NCBI GenBank assembly: GCA_947503155.1
Contig: CANNCL010000002.1
Span: 248,001 to 312,000, forward strand
Length of the DNA: 64,000 nt
Source of the DNA: an uncultured Erythrobacter sp.
GTDB taxonomy: Bacteria > Pseudomonadota > Alphaproteobacteria > Sphingomonadales > Sphingomonadaceae
Direction: 5' to 3'
The first letter of the stretch is position 1. Each line of letters begins with the position of its first letter. Shown here piece by piece: positions 44,682 to 53,980 of this stretch. The notes under the pieces were generated by a model. The model was not told the origin of the DNA. It did no database searches and worked only from the letters and a program-made list of their open reading frames with translations. The position numbers and the translations under genes are program-made.

Positions 44682-44725
44682 CAGCGCTTATTGGGTGGGT
44701 CGCACCAGATTAGGGAGAAATGCGA

Positions 44726-45025
44726 ATGATGCGTTCGGTAGGCACGCTAACTCGGGCAGATTTGGCCGAGACGATCAATCGCAAGATGGGTTTCAGCCGG
44801 GCTGAATCGCTCGACCTCGTCGAAGCGATCCTCGACAAAATGACGGTTGCTCTGGAAAAGGGTGAGAACGTTAAAGTTTCTGGTTTCGGCAGTTTTGTGC
44901 TGCGCGATAAGAACGAGCGGGTTGGCCGCAATCCCAAAACTGGGGTCGAAGTGCCGATCACGCCGCGCCGGGTGCTGACATTCCGGGCGAGCCAGCTTTT
45001 GAAAGAACAGATTTCTAAGGGCTAA
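44726..45025 (+). CDS. ihfA: Integration host factor alpha subunit
   Basis: The 99-residue DNA-bending protein of the HU/IHF family pairs with IhfB. It has [20 protein letters not shown] at the N-terminus, the [21 protein letters not shown] core that begins the beta-arm, and [13 protein letters not shown] at the tip region. GGGAG at 44713 is best placed for the ATG at 44726; ATG at 44720 is too close to it, and ATG at 44729 is also possible. The gene is followed 18 bases later by a MerR gene. Confidence 0.93.
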   Translation: MMRSVGTLTRADLAETINRKMGFSRAESLDLVEAILDKMTVALEKGENVKVSGFGSFVLRDKNERVGRNPKTGVEVPITPRRVLTFRASQLLKEQISKG

Positions 45026-45043
45026 CGCCTTTAAGGGGCCAAG

Positions 45044-45493
45044 ATGGCTGAATTTGAAGATGGCAAGGATGATGGCGCGCTTCGCACGATTGGCGAAGTG
45101 AGCGAGGGGCTGGGCATCAAGCCGCATGTTCTGCGTTATTGGGAACAGCAATTCACCTTGCTCAAGCCGCTTAAACGCAGCGGCGGTCGGCGTTATTACC
45201 GGCCCAAAGATGTCGAAATGGTCGAAGCGATCAACCGGCTGGTGAACGAAGAAGGCTACACGCTGAAAGGCGCAGAGGCTGTGCTTCGATCAAGCGGGAT
45301 AGAGGGTTTGGACCGGCGGCAGAATGACCGCCGTCACGGCGATCGCCGTGCTGAGGGCGCCGAAGATGATGCAGTCGGCGCAGTCGGCGCAGAGGTGCCT
45401 AATCAAGTGGCTTATCCGGCGGCATTGGCCCCAGACATGATCGCGAAATTGAAAGATATTCGCGGACGGTTGGCGCGCGCTATCGAAGCATAG
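45044..45493 (+). CDS. MerR family transcriptional regulator
   Basis: The 149-residue regulator has the winged-helix start of MerR proteins: RTIGEVSEGLGIKPHVLRYWEQQF, then SGGRRYYRPKDVEMVEAINRL. The C-terminal region after about residue 90 is polar and Asp/Gly-rich and lacks Cys, so it is unlikely to sense metals or thiols. The gene sits after ihfA in most alphaproteobacteria with this cluster. Its target is unknown. It converges on smc 17 bases away. Confidence 0.92.
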   Translation: MAEFEDGKDDGALRTIGEVSEGLGIKPHVLRYWEQQFTLLKPLKRSGGRRYYRPKDVEMVEAINRLVNEEGYTLKGAEAVLRSSGIEGLDRRQNDRRHGDRRAEGAEDDAVGAVGAEVPNQVAYPAALAPDMIAKLKDIRGRLARAIEA

Positions 45494-45510
45494 ATTGCCG
45501 CCCGCAATAT

Positions 45511-48500
45511 CTATTCCGCGACCATGAGCGACGCTTCGCCAAGGTCTACGCTGACCAAGCGAGAAACCCCTTTTTCCGCCATCGTTACGCCGAACAATCG
45601 GTGCATCCGGCTCATCGTAACGGCGTTATGGGTGACGATCAGGTAACGGGTATTGGTTGTCTTCACCATCGAATCGAGCAGGTCGCAGAACCGTTCCACA
45701 TTGGCATCATCGAGCGGCGCATCAACCTCGTCCAACACACAAATCGGCGCAGGATTCGTTAGGAACAACGCGAAGATCAACGCCGTCGCCGTCAGCGCTT
45801 GCTCGCCGCCGGACAGCAGCGATAGCGATTGCAAGCGTTTGCCGGGAGGCTGAGCGTAAATCTCCAGACCAGCCTCCAAAGGATCATCGGAATCGACCAA
45901 CGCCAGATGCGCTTGCCCCCCTTGGAATAGGCGGGTGAAGAGCACGCGGAAATGTCCGTCCACTTCCTCAAACGCCGCGCGCAAACGTTCGCGCCCTTCG
46001 CGGTTGAGATTGCCGATAGAGCCGCGCAGCCTCCCAACCGCTTCGGTCAATTCGGCCTGTTCATCGGCGCTGCTGCCGTGCTCTTCCTCGATCCGCGCTA
46101 GCTCTTCTGCGGCAACCAAATTTACGGGGCCAATTCTCTCCCGGCTGGCCGTCAGACGGTCCATTTCCTCGGATTCTTCGGTCGCCGGCTTAATGTCGTC
46201 TTCGGTGAATTCGAACCGTTCTGACAAAAGCGGCGGCGGGCATTGAAACCGTTCGCCCGAAATGCGCGCCATCTCGCTGCGCCGGGCCTCTTGGCTTTCC
46301 GCACGCGCCGCCAAAGTGGCGCGGCCTTCGCGCGCCACGGTTAGCTTTTCTTGCGCATCGGACAGCGCCCGGTCGGCAGTGTTGGTCGCCGCTTGGCACA
46401 CATCCATCGCCGCTTGCGCCGCTTCCAATTCCTGCGTCAGCCGGTTTCGCACCGCATCGCCTTGCTCGATTTCCTCTTTCAAAGCGGCTGGCTTTGCCGC
46501 AGTAACGGCGCGTTCCTCTTCAATCTCTTCGAGCCGCCGGCCTGCTTCGGCCATACGCGCGGCGGCCTCTCCTGACCGGGCTTTCCAATTGGTATGATCG
46601 GATTGCTGCGCCGCAAATCTTTCGCGCGATACCGCCAGCCCTTGGTCATGCGCCGCAAGCTGAGCCAGCGCGGCTTGCACGGTGGATTTAGCGGCCTCGT
46701 GCTTCTCCTGCGCGGCCTCCAACGAAGCGCGGCCTGCATCCTGTGCGGGTAAGGCGGCGCGCGCGTCTTGCGCGGCGGAGAGATCGGCATTTGCCGCGCT
46801 CAATTGCTCTTCGAGATCACTGGAGGATGCGGCCAATTCTTCGAGGCGCGCGGCAAGCCGTTCCTTAGCGGCCTCTGCTTGGTCCAGCCTGCGCAAAGCC
46901 GCACGTTCATTCTCAATCGCGCCTGCAATATCGCGTTCTTGCGCAACCAAAGCGGATTGCAGCGTGGTCAATTCCTCGCGCGCAGCCGCTTCGCCAGTGG
47001 CCGCTTCATCTGCCGCGCTGCGCAATGCTGGCAGCTCGCCTTCCAGCTCTTCCAGCCGGTTCGCCGCTTCCAGCCGGGCCGCCTCTGCCGCCCCTTCGCC
47101 GCGCGCCACAAACCCGTCCCACCGGCGCAAATGCCCGCCCGTCGTGACCAACCATTCACCGCGGCCGAGTGTGCGGCCATCATCGCTTTGCGCGCAATGG
47201 ACGAGCGCCAGACGCGCGCTCAATTCCGGCGGGCAATCGCGCACATGGTCGAGCAAGCTGTCTGCCACTTGGGCCGGGGCGCTGCTGCCGGTCCAGAATC
47301 GCCCATCACTGGCCTCTGGCGGCGCACCCAAAGGGGATTTTGCATCGCGGCCCAGCACAGCGGCGATGGCGCGTTCATAGCCTTTGGCGACGCTGACGCG
47401 GTCCAGCGCGGCGGGCAATCCTTCGCGGCCCTTGGCGCGTTTCTCGCGCGCATCCCGGTCGCGGGCCAGCGCGGTATATTCGCGCTCAACGCCTGCCAAT
47501 TCGGCCTTAGCGGTTGCCAGCGCCGCGCTCGCTTCATCGCGGGCGGTCTGCAATTCGGCCTTGCGCGCGCGTTCTTCGTCCAGCCGCGTGCGCAGCCGCG
47601 CCACATCGCGCGCTGCATCCTCTGCTGCCTCCCGCGCTTCGCTGACGGCTTGCTCGCTATCTTGCGCGCCCTGCAATTCCGCTTTGGCCGCCGCGATCCG
47701 CTCTTTTTCGCGGTTCACACGGGCCAGCCGCGCTTCGGCTTGATCGATTGCGGCCTGCGCGACGCGCCATTCTGCCTCCACTCCGGCATGATCGGCGGTC
47801 GCTTTCGCCAGAGCCAATTCGGCGGTTCGGCTGGCGCGTTCACTATCCTCGCTGCGGCTCGCCAAAGCGGGGCGGGCGGCGTCAGCATCTGCGACAGTCT
47901 TGCGCGACGCCTCCAGCTCACGCTCCAACTTCGCCAGAGCATCAGCGGCGTCGCTGGTCATCCGGTCCGCCGCGTCGCGGTCTTCGGAAAGGCGCGTGCG
48001 TTGCCGTTCCAAATCCGCAAGGCGCGCCTGCGCCGCTTCCAATTTCTCCGACAAGGCCGCCATGCGGTGGCCATGTGCGCTGGCATCATCGCGGCGGTCG
48101 GTCAGTTCTTCGCGTGCCGCAGAAATGTTCTGTGCTGCCTCGGCCTGCGCCTTTTGCGCGGCGTCCGCCTCGGCTTTGGCTTCGGCGACCTGCCGGTCGG
48201 CACCCTCGGCGGCTTCGCGCGCTTCTTTCGCGGCATGGGCGGCATCGCGCCACCGGGCAAAGACCAGCCGCGCCTCTGCCAATTGAATTTGTTCGGTCAG
48301 CTTGGTGTAGCGCTCCGCCTGTTTCGCTTGGCGTTTAAGCGCGGCCATTTGCGTATCAAGGCCCGCCATCAGGTCTTCGAGCCGCTCCAAGTTCTTCTCT
48401 GTCGAGCGCAACTTGCTTTCGGCATCTTTGCGCCGGACATGCAGGCCCGCAATCCCGGCTGCTTCCTCGAGCATCATGCGGCGTTCGGCCGGTTTCGCGG

Positions 48501-48933
48501 CGATAACTTGCGCGATCTTGCCTTGGCTCACCAGCGCCGGGGAATGCGCACCGGTTGCGGCATCGGCAAAGGTCAGCGCCACATCTTTGGCCCGGACATC
48601 GCGGCCATTTACCCGGTATGCGCTGCCTGCGCCGCGTTCGATCCGGCGGGTGACGACCAATTCTTCATCGCGGTCATCGCTGGCATGTAGGACAACTTCG
48701 GCAAAGGCGCGGGAGGGGCGGCTGTCCGTGCCCGCAAAGATGACATCTTCCATCCCGCCCGAACGCATGGATTTGGGCGAGTTTTCGCCCATGACCCACC
48801 GGATCGCCTCCAAAAGGTTCGATTTGCCGCAACCATTGGGGCCAACAACCCCGGTTAGGCCCGGTTCAATGCGCAATTCAGCCGGCTCAACAAAGCTCTT
48901 AAATCCAGAGAGTTTGAGACGGCTGATCTGCAT
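45511..48933 (-). CDS. smc: Chromosome segregation protein SMC
   Basis: The 1140-residue ATPase is the core of the SMC-ScpAB condensin. The N-terminal head has Walker A GPNGCGKSN with Lys37. Long coiled-coil arms, rich in Ala, Glu, Arg and Gln, flank a hinge at about residues 500-620. The C-terminal head carries the ABC signature LSGGEQAL and the Walker B CVLDEVDAPLDDAN. The order smc, exported thioredoxin-like proteins, DUF721, mutY is typical of this group. Confidence 0.97.
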   Translation of the reverse strand: MQISRLKLSGFKSFVEPAELRIEPGLTGVVGPNGCGKSNLLEAIRWVMGENSPKSMRSGGMEDVIFAGTDSRPSRAFAEVVLHASDDRDEELVVTRRIERGAGSAYRVNGRDVRAKDVALTFADAATGAHSPALVSQGKIAQVIAAKPAERRMMLEEAAGIAGLHVRRKDAESKLRSTEKNLERLEDLMAGLDTQMAALKRQAKQAERYTKLTEQIQLAEARLVFARWRDAAHAAKEAREAAEGADRQVAEAKAEADAAQKAQAEAAQNISAAREELTDRRDDASAHGHRMAALSEKLEAAQARLADLERQRTRLSEDRDAADRMTSDAADALAKLERELEASRKTVADADAARPALASRSEDSERASRTAELALAKATADHAGVEAEWRVAQAAIDQAEARLARVNREKERIAAAKAELQGAQDSEQAVSEAREAAEDAARDVARLRTRLDEERARKAELQTARDEASAALATAKAELAGVEREYTALARDRDAREKRAKGREGLPAALDRVSVAKGYERAIAAVLGRDAKSPLGAPPEASDGRFWTGSSAPAQVADSLLDHVRDCPPELSARLALVHCAQSDDGRTLGRGEWLVTTGGHLRRWDGFVARGEGAAEAARLEAANRLEELEGELPALRSAADEAATGEAAAREELTTLQSALVAQERDIAGAIENERAALRRLDQAEAAKERLAARLEELAASSSDLEEQLSAANADLSAAQDARAALPAQDAGRASLEAAQEKHEAAKSTVQAALAQLAAHDQGLAVSRERFAAQQSDHTNWKARSGEAAARMAEAGRRLEEIEEERAVTAAKPAALKEEIEQGDAVRNRLTQELEAAQAAMDVCQAATNTADRALSDAQEKLTVAREGRATLAARAESQEARRSEMARISGERFQCPPPLLSERFEFTEDDIKPATEESEEMDRLTASRERIGPVNLVAAEELARIEEEHGSSADEQAELTEAVGRLRGSIGNLNREGRERLRAAFEEVDGHFRVLFTRLFQGGQAHLALVDSDDPLEAGLEIYAQPPGKRLQSLSLLSGGEQALTATALIFALFLTNPAPICVLDEVDAPLDDANVERFCDLLDSMVKTTNTRYLIVTHNAVTMSRMHRLFGVTMAEKGVSRLVSVDLGEASLMVAE

Positions 48934-48966
48934 ATTTGCGCTGACTGATGCCTTTGCTTTTGGCGC

Positions 48967-49713
48967 TTATTCTTGGCGGGCACCGCGGCGTTGCAACAGC
49001 GGTTCGATATCCTGCCAGCCATTCACATCCAGCTTAGTGCCATTGAGCAAGAAGGTTGGTGTTTGTGTAATGCCCAATTCTTCGGCCTGAGCGGTGGAAT
49101 TGTTGGCGATGGCTTCGATTGCCTCTGCATCGGCGAGGCAGGCGCGTTGTTGATCAGCGGACAATCCGCGCGCGGCGAAGAAATCAATCAAGCCGGCGGC
49201 CTGCGCGATTTGGATAAAACGCTCTTCTACCGGCAAATTGCCCGCGGCTTCGTAAGCCGCGCCATTGGCGTTCACTGCGGCAAAGGTGCCTTCTAGATTG
49301 CCCCAAGCTTGATCGGACAAGACCTGCATATTCTCATCCGCGCCGCAGCGCACGAGGGTGGCGATGGTCAGATCGATCGGATCGCGGACCAGATTGCGCT
49401 GCTCAAAGCTAACCACGCCGGTCGCCACATATTCTTTGACGCTGGGCTTCGCCGTCGCCGAGAAATTGGCGCAGGCCCCGCAAGTGTGTGACGCATATTC
49501 GACCAGTTTGAGCGGCGCATCGGGGTTGCCGAGGATATAGCCGTCAGATTCGCTGACCGTGACCGTCTCGCCCCAATTGGTCCCATCTGGCGCGGTGATG
49601 GGGGCAATAACGTCGCCATCTTCGCTGCCATCAGCTTCGCCGCCACAAGCGGCCAGAGCCAGCGCGAGCGGTGCAGCGAGCGAGAGTTTGATCAAAGTGC
49701 GGGCCTGTTTCAT
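48967..49713 (-). CDS. Exported DsbA-like thioredoxin-fold lipoprotein
   Basis: The 248-residue product has a signal ending in a lipobox-like ALAACGG, so it may be lipid-anchored. A thioredoxin-fold domain follows, with the active-site pair CGAC in HTCGACANF and a cis-Pro near TPTFLLNG. The family swaps disulfides in exported proteins. It differs from classical DsbA (CPHC) in the dipeptide between the cysteines. ATG at 49713 starts the signal peptide. It lies between smc and a second protein of the same type. Confidence 0.88.
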   Translation of the reverse strand: MKQARTLIKLSLAAPLALALAACGGEADGSEDGDVIAPITAPDGTNWGETVTVSESDGYILGNPDAPLKLVEYASHTCGACANFSATAKPSVKEYVATGVVSFEQRNLVRDPIDLTIATLVRCGADENMQVLSDQAWGNLEGTFAAVNANGAAYEAAGNLPVEERFIQIAQAAGLIDFFAARGLSADQQRACLADAEAIEAIANNSTAQAEELGITQTPTFLLNGTKLDVNGWQDIEPLLQRRGARQE

Positions 49714-49846
49714 ATTTGGTTCTCTTCGGATTGGTTCGGTCAAAACTATAATGATGCGCCGCCTGAGCGGAAGCGGTTAAGCACAAGCGATTGTGCAAAA
49801 ATGGGCTTATTTGTGTGAAAATTCGGCAGGTTTGGAAGTTCCGCCC

Positions 49847-50626
49847 CTAATTCCGCGCATTTCCGGGGCGAAATCTTTCGGCCAGAATCGGATAAAGCGC
49901 ACTCCACGAATGCACTTCGTTCAACAATTCGCCGTCCAATGCAAAGCTGGGCGTGCCAGGCACAGCGAATTCATCGCGGTCGGCATTGCCATTGCTGATC
50001 AGCTCCAGCGCCGCCGCATCATCGGAAAGACAAGTGTTGATATCGGCCATCGACGTCCCGCGTTCGGCGAGCATATCGTCAAGATCAAGCGCCCGCGCCG
50101 CATTCAGCCGCGCTGCGCGGTCACCGCGTGCCCAGATGGCTTGCTGACCCTGAGGGGCGCTGCGGGCTTTATCCATCCACGCGTCTTGAGAGAGCAGATA
50201 CATCCGGTGGCGGTTTTTGAACCCGTCTGCCCCGCCGCAAGCGACCAGCAGCGACACCGTAAGGTCAATCGGATTGCGGATCACGGATCGCACTTCGACG
50301 TTCATAATGCCGGGCGCGAGCAATGCCAGATCAAGCGCGCTTTCCCCTTCGCGGGCGAAACTGGCGCAGTGGCCGCAAGTGTAGCTGATAAATTCGATGA
50401 GCGCGGCGTCCGCATCGGGATTGCCGATCATGTGCCCGCGTTCGGTTTGCACCACTTCGGCATGCCACGCGGCGCGGCGGGTATCGCCGCTGAACGAGCT
50501 GCCGGGGTCGTCCAAGCCGTTTGGCGAGTCGCCTGAGCTTTGTGCAGCGGCGGGCAGGGCAGGCAGGGCGGGCAAAAGTGCCATCGCGCAAACCGCCGTA
50601 AGCGCCGCAGAAAATGTTCTCTTCAC
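49847..50626 (-). CDS. Exported DsbA-like thioredoxin-fold protein
   Basis: The 259-residue product starts with a signal peptide (MKRTFSAALTAV to LPAAAQS). The fold has the active-site pair CGHC in YTCGHCASFAR and cis-Pro near GTPSFALDG. It is related to the neighbour at 48967 (same order of motifs, such as NPDADAALIEF and RNPIDLTVSLLV), so the two arose by duplication. The start overlaps the DUF721 stop by four bases, so it is co-translated with that gene. Confidence 0.88.
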   Translation of the reverse strand: MKRTFSAALTAVCAMALLPALPALPAAAQSSGDSPNGLDDPGSSFSGDTRRAAWHAEVVQTERGHMIGNPDADAALIEFISYTCGHCASFAREGESALDLALLAPGIMNVEVRSVIRNPIDLTVSLLVACGGADGFKNRHRMYLLSQDAWMDKARSAPQGQQAIWARGDRAARLNAARALDLDDMLAERGTSMADINTCLSDDAAALELISNGNADRDEFAVPGTPSFALDGELLNEVHSWSALYPILAERFRPGNARN

Positions 50627-51219
50627 TTGTCTTCTTCCCCTGTCTTTGCCTTGGGCTCTGTTTCATCGCCCATGCTGCGCGCCAGCGATTCAAGCACTGT
50701 GCGCAATTCCGGATCGCCAATATCGCGCAAACTGTCTCCCAATTCCATCGGAATGGGTTTGAGCGAAGGCGGCGGTTTCGGACGTGCTTCAGCAGGTGGC
50801 GGCTTAACCGCGCCTTGCCGGATTTTGACACGGGCAACGGCATTGTATCCAAAAAACCGGTTCACCCGCTCCATAATCTCTGGGATCACTTGCTGAATTA
50901 GCGGCGCGTGGGCGGGCATGACCACCAATTGCAGGATGCCTTCCGATTTTTCTCCCGGCGGGAAACGGATCGCCTCTGGCGCGCAAACGCGTGAATGGGT
51001 GGGGCCAACGATTTCGGGCCAGCGGGTTACAACGCTGCTTTGGACAAAACCGAACCGGCGGAAAGCTGTGCGGCCAATTTCTGGCATAAGATCGCCGATG
51101 GCTTTGGCGCCGCGGCCGCGCGGCCTCTCATAAGGTTTCGCAGTTTTGCGCGGGCGGCCCTTGGCTGCTGGCTTTTTTGCAGGTTTGTCGGTGTCGCTTC
51201 CCATGATGCATCCGGCCAT
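50623..51219 (-). CDS. DUF721 domain protein (DciA-like)
   Basis: The 198-residue protein has a basic N-terminal tail (KKPAAKGRPRKTAK) and then a DUF721 domain at about residues 38-130 (IGRTAFRRFGFVQSSVVTRWPEIVG). DciA proteins of this family load the replicative helicase DnaB. A Pro-rich, charged C-terminal tail follows. The start may instead be ATG five codons later (51204). It is divergent from mutY, with only 14 bases between the starts. Confidence 0.85.
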   Translation of the reverse strand: MAGCIMGSDTDKPAKKPAAKGRPRKTAKPYERPRGRGAKAIGDLMPEIGRTAFRRFGFVQSSVVTRWPEIVGPTHSRVCAPEAIRFPPGEKSEGILQLVVMPAHAPLIQQVIPEIMERVNRFFGYNAVARVKIRQGAVKPPPAEARPKPPPSLKPIPMELGDSLRDIGDPELRTVLESLARSMGDETEPKAKTGEEDK

Positions 51220-51233
51220 GCCATAGGCCCCGC

Positions 51234-52295
51234 GTGACCGCCAGTATCTCTAACACCATCTGTGACATTCTCATCGCATGGTATGACCGCAATGCGCGCG
51301 AATTGCCGTGGCGCAATCCGCCCGGTGCGCCGGTGCCGAATGATGACGCATGGCCATACCGGGTGTGGTTGTCAGAGGTCATGCTGCAACAAACGACTGT
51401 GGCGGCGGTAAAGCCCTATTTTGCGAAGTTCATTCAGAAATGGCCGACCGTCTTCGACCTTGCCGCAGCGGGCGAGGATGACGTGATGGCGGCATGGGCG
51501 GGGCTGGGATATTATTCGCGGGCGCGCAATTTGGTTAAATGCGCAGGCGTGGTCGCGGCGCGCGGCGGCTTTCCAGAGACAGAGGCGCAATTGCGCGAAT
51601 TGCCGGGGCTGGGTGCTTACACAGCGGCTGCGATTGCGGGAATTGCCTTTGGTCAGCGCGCCGTGATCGTTGATGCTAATGTGGAGCGTGTGGCCGCGCG
51701 CTTATTCGCGATTGATACGCCGCTGCCGGGCGCGCGAAAGGCAATCCGGGCGCGAGCAGAAGAGATCACTCCGCAGACGCGGTCGGGCGATTTTGCTCAA
51801 GCATTGATGGATCTCGGCTCGCAAATATGCACCAGCAAAGCGCCGCGCTGTTTGCTTTGCCCGCTTTCCGATCAATGCGCGGGGCGAAAGGCGGGGGAAC
51901 CGGAACGCCTGCCGATCAAAGCGCCGAAAAAACCCAAGCCAGAGCGGCAAGGCACGGCGTTTTGGATCGAGCGCGGCGAAGGGGCAGCGCGCGAAGTCTG
52001 GATCGTCAAAAGGCCGGAAGAGGGGATGCTGGGCGGAATGCGCAGCCTGCCCGATGACGGCTGGAGCGCGCGCGAGGACGGTTCAAGCGATGCCCCGATA
52101 AAGGGCGAAATTGAGGAACTTGGCGCGGTCCGTCACACTTTCACTCATGCGCATCTGACGATGAGGGTGATGCGCATTTCAGCGAGTGCAAACCCGCCCG
52201 GTGAAGGCGAGTGGTGGAAGACGGCGCAAATCGAGGAAGCGGGCTTGCCCACTTTGTTTGCGAAAGCCGCGCGCCTGGCTTTGGCGCGCGATTAG
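51234..52295 (+). CDS. mutY: A/G-specific adenine DNA glycosylase MutY
   Basis: The 353-residue repair enzyme removes adenine mispaired with 8-oxoguanine. Glu48 in SEVMLQQTT is the catalytic acid, the helix-hairpin-helix is LPGLGAYTAAAIAG, and Asp147 in VDANVERV is catalytic. The [4Fe-4S] Cys follow the canonical C-x6-C-x2-C-x5-C spacing. A NUDIX-like C-terminal domain recognises 8-oxoG. The start is GTG. The C-terminal half is followed closely by a convergent small gene. Confidence 0.96.
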   Translation: MTASISNTICDILIAWYDRNARELPWRNPPGAPVPNDDAWPYRVWLSEVMLQQTTVAAVKPYFAKFIQKWPTVFDLAAAGEDDVMAAWAGLGYYSRARNLVKCAGVVAARGGFPETEAQLRELPGLGAYTAAAIAGIAFGQRAVIVDANVERVAARLFAIDTPLPGARKAIRARAEEITPQTRSGDFAQALMDLGSQICTSKAPRCLLCPLSDQCAGRKAGEPERLPIKAPKKPKPERQGTAFWIERGEGAAREVWIVKRPEEGMLGGMRSLPDDGWSAREDGSSDAPIKGEIEELGAVRHTFTHAHLTMRVMRISASANPPGEGEWWKTAQIEEAGLPTLFAKAARLALARD

Positions 52296-52300
52296 GCGGC

Positions 52301-52522
52301 TCAAAACACGCCGCCGCCCAACGTCAACCGCACCGCCGCGACCAGCAGCACAACGAGGCAGAAATTTCGCCCGCCATCGCTCGATGAAAGCGCGCCGAAC
52401 ACAATGCCGATCACAATCAGCGGCAGAGCAAGCCAATTGCCCCATCCGAGCAACGGAATTTGCGACGGAATAACGATGACGAGGCTGATCAGCCCGAACA
52501 GATATGCAAGTAGATTTCCCAT
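52301..52522 (-). CDS. Small membrane protein (73 aa)
   Basis: The product is 73 residues with two or three hydrophobic helices (for example LFGLISLVIVIP and LALPLIVIGIVFGAL) and a Gly-rich turn (SSSDGGRN). It has the look of a DUF-type two- or three-helix inner-membrane protein; I do not recognise the family. ATG at 52522 is used, since extra residues upstream are polar. The ribosome site is weak. It ends 5 bases from the mutY stop. Confidence 0.65.
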   Translation of the reverse strand: MGNLLAYLFGLISLVIVIPSQIPLLGWGNWLALPLIVIGIVFGALSSSDGGRNFCLVVLLVAAVRLTLGGGVF

Positions 52523-52633
52523 GTGTGTTATATAGGTACTACACCGGGCGAATTCAAGTCTCATTTAACCACGCAATTGACGGTTAAGCTTAGCTGCCCC
52601 ACAAAACGGCAAATTCCTTTCGGAGATTCCCAG

Positions 52634-53980
52634 ATGGCCTATCGCAATTTTGAAAACTCAACCCTATCGCGCCGCTCGCTGTTTCGCGGCGGGGCGTATG
52701 TGGCCGCTGGTGCCGCGATCACCGCCTATGGCGCGGGCCTGCCGTTCAGCAGCCGGCTTTTGGCGTTTCACGACGTGGCCGAGTCATGGCCAAATGTTGC
52801 GGCGATGGCGGATAAATATCTGTCCGAAGGCAAGCTGGCGAACCTGCTCTTTACCTTTGGCACAGGCCAGCAGGATATGGCCCACACTGTTGGCGGCGGC
52901 ACGCTGACAATGGGCGGGGCGACCGAAGTTGATCAAGACTCGCTCTACCGCATCTATTCCATGAGCAAGCCAATCACCGGCATGGCGATCATGATGTTGA
53001 TCAGCGACGGTAAGCTGAGCATGGACATGCCGCTGCATGACGTATTGCCGGCATTCCGCGATATGCAGGTTCTCGTCGATCCAGAGGGGCCGCTGGAGGA
53101 TACAGTGCCCGCTGACACGGTGATCACGATCCGGCATTTGCTAACCCATACTGCGGGGCTGGGTTACGGTATCACGACCAAAGGCCCGCTGCTTGATGCC
53201 TATAACGAAAACGGGATTGTCGGCGGCCGGGTCAGCCGTTTTCCGATCCCCGGTTTTCCTGATGTGACCCCTGCGCCGGGCTTAGATGTTTGGGCCGACC
53301 GGCTGGCGACCTTGCCGCTAGAATATCAGCCTGCGACCAAGTGGAGCTATTCCAGCAGCATCGATTTGCTGGGCCGAGTGGTCGAAGTGGCCTCTGGCAT
53401 GGAATTTGAGGCTTTCTTGAAAGCGCGCCTGTTCGATCCGTTGGGCATGACGAGCACATGGATGACCGTCCCTGACAGCGAAAAAGGCCGGTTGACCGAC
53501 AATTACGGGATCGCCTTTGGACAAGTGCTGCCGCTCGATCTGGGTAACAATTCGATCTATCTCGACGCGCCGAAAGTGCCATCGGGCGGCGGCGGATTGG
53601 TCTCCAGCCCGCGTGATTATGACCGGTTCCTGCGTATGTTGCTGAATTACGGCATGTTTGACGGAAACCAAGTCATGACCGAAGAGGCCGTGCGCGTTGG
53701 TATTTCGAACCTTCTTCCTGAAACCGTCGATTTGACCGGTTCATGGATGGAAGGGCAGGGCCACGGCGCTGGCGGACGTTCTATCAATGGCACATTTGGT
53801 TGGGGCGGCGCAGCCGGGACGTTGGCGGCGGTTGATTACAATGTCGGCCTGCGCGCGGCATTGTGGACGCAATATATGCCAAGTTCAGCCTATCCGATCC
53901 GCGACGAATATCTCGCCGCATTGCAAGCGGATATGGGCGCGAATTATGACGCCATCGATAGCCGGGCCAACGGCATCTGA
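52634..53980 (+). CDS. Exported serine hydrolase (beta-lactamase/class C esterase family)
   Basis: The 448-residue protein has a twin-arginine-like signal (SRRSLFRGG, then a hydrophobic run). The beta-lactamase fold has the SxxK motif SMSKPITG (Ser109, Lys112) and the YSS triad at Tyr239, where classical enzymes have YxN. A third motif near HGAGGR/SINGTFGWGG may correspond to the KTG/HxG box. Members include esterases, D-amino-peptidases and penicillin-binding proteins; most of this type are esterases. The stop overlaps the nudC start by one base. Confidence 0.88.
   Translation: MAYRNFENSTLSRRSLFRGGAYVAAGAAITAYGAGLPFSSRLLAFHDVAESWPNVAAMADKYLSEGKLANLLFTFGTGQQDMAHTVGGGTLTMGGATEVDQDSLYRIYSMSKPITGMAIMMLISDGKLSMDMPLHDVLPAFRDMQVLVDPEGPLEDTVPADTVITIRHLLTHTAGLGYGITTKGPLLDAYNENGIVGGRVSRFPIPGFPDVTPAPGLDVWADRLATLPLEYQPATKWSYSSSIDLLGRVVEVASGMEFEAFLKARLFDPLGMTSTWMTVPDSEKGRLTDNYGIAFGQVLPLDLGNNSIYLDAPKVPSGGGGLVSSPRDYDRFLRMLLNYGMFDGNQVMTEEAVRVGISNLLPETVDLTGSWMEGQGHGAGGRSINGTFGWGGAAGTLAAVDYNVGLRAALWTQYMPSSAYPIRDEYLAALQADMGANYDAIDSRANGI

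Noticed and set aside
46768..48690. 640-codon plus-strand frame opposite smc
   Set aside because: It covers the coiled-coil section of smc, whose Ala/Glu/Arg codons leave the opposite strand open. The translation is not protein-like.
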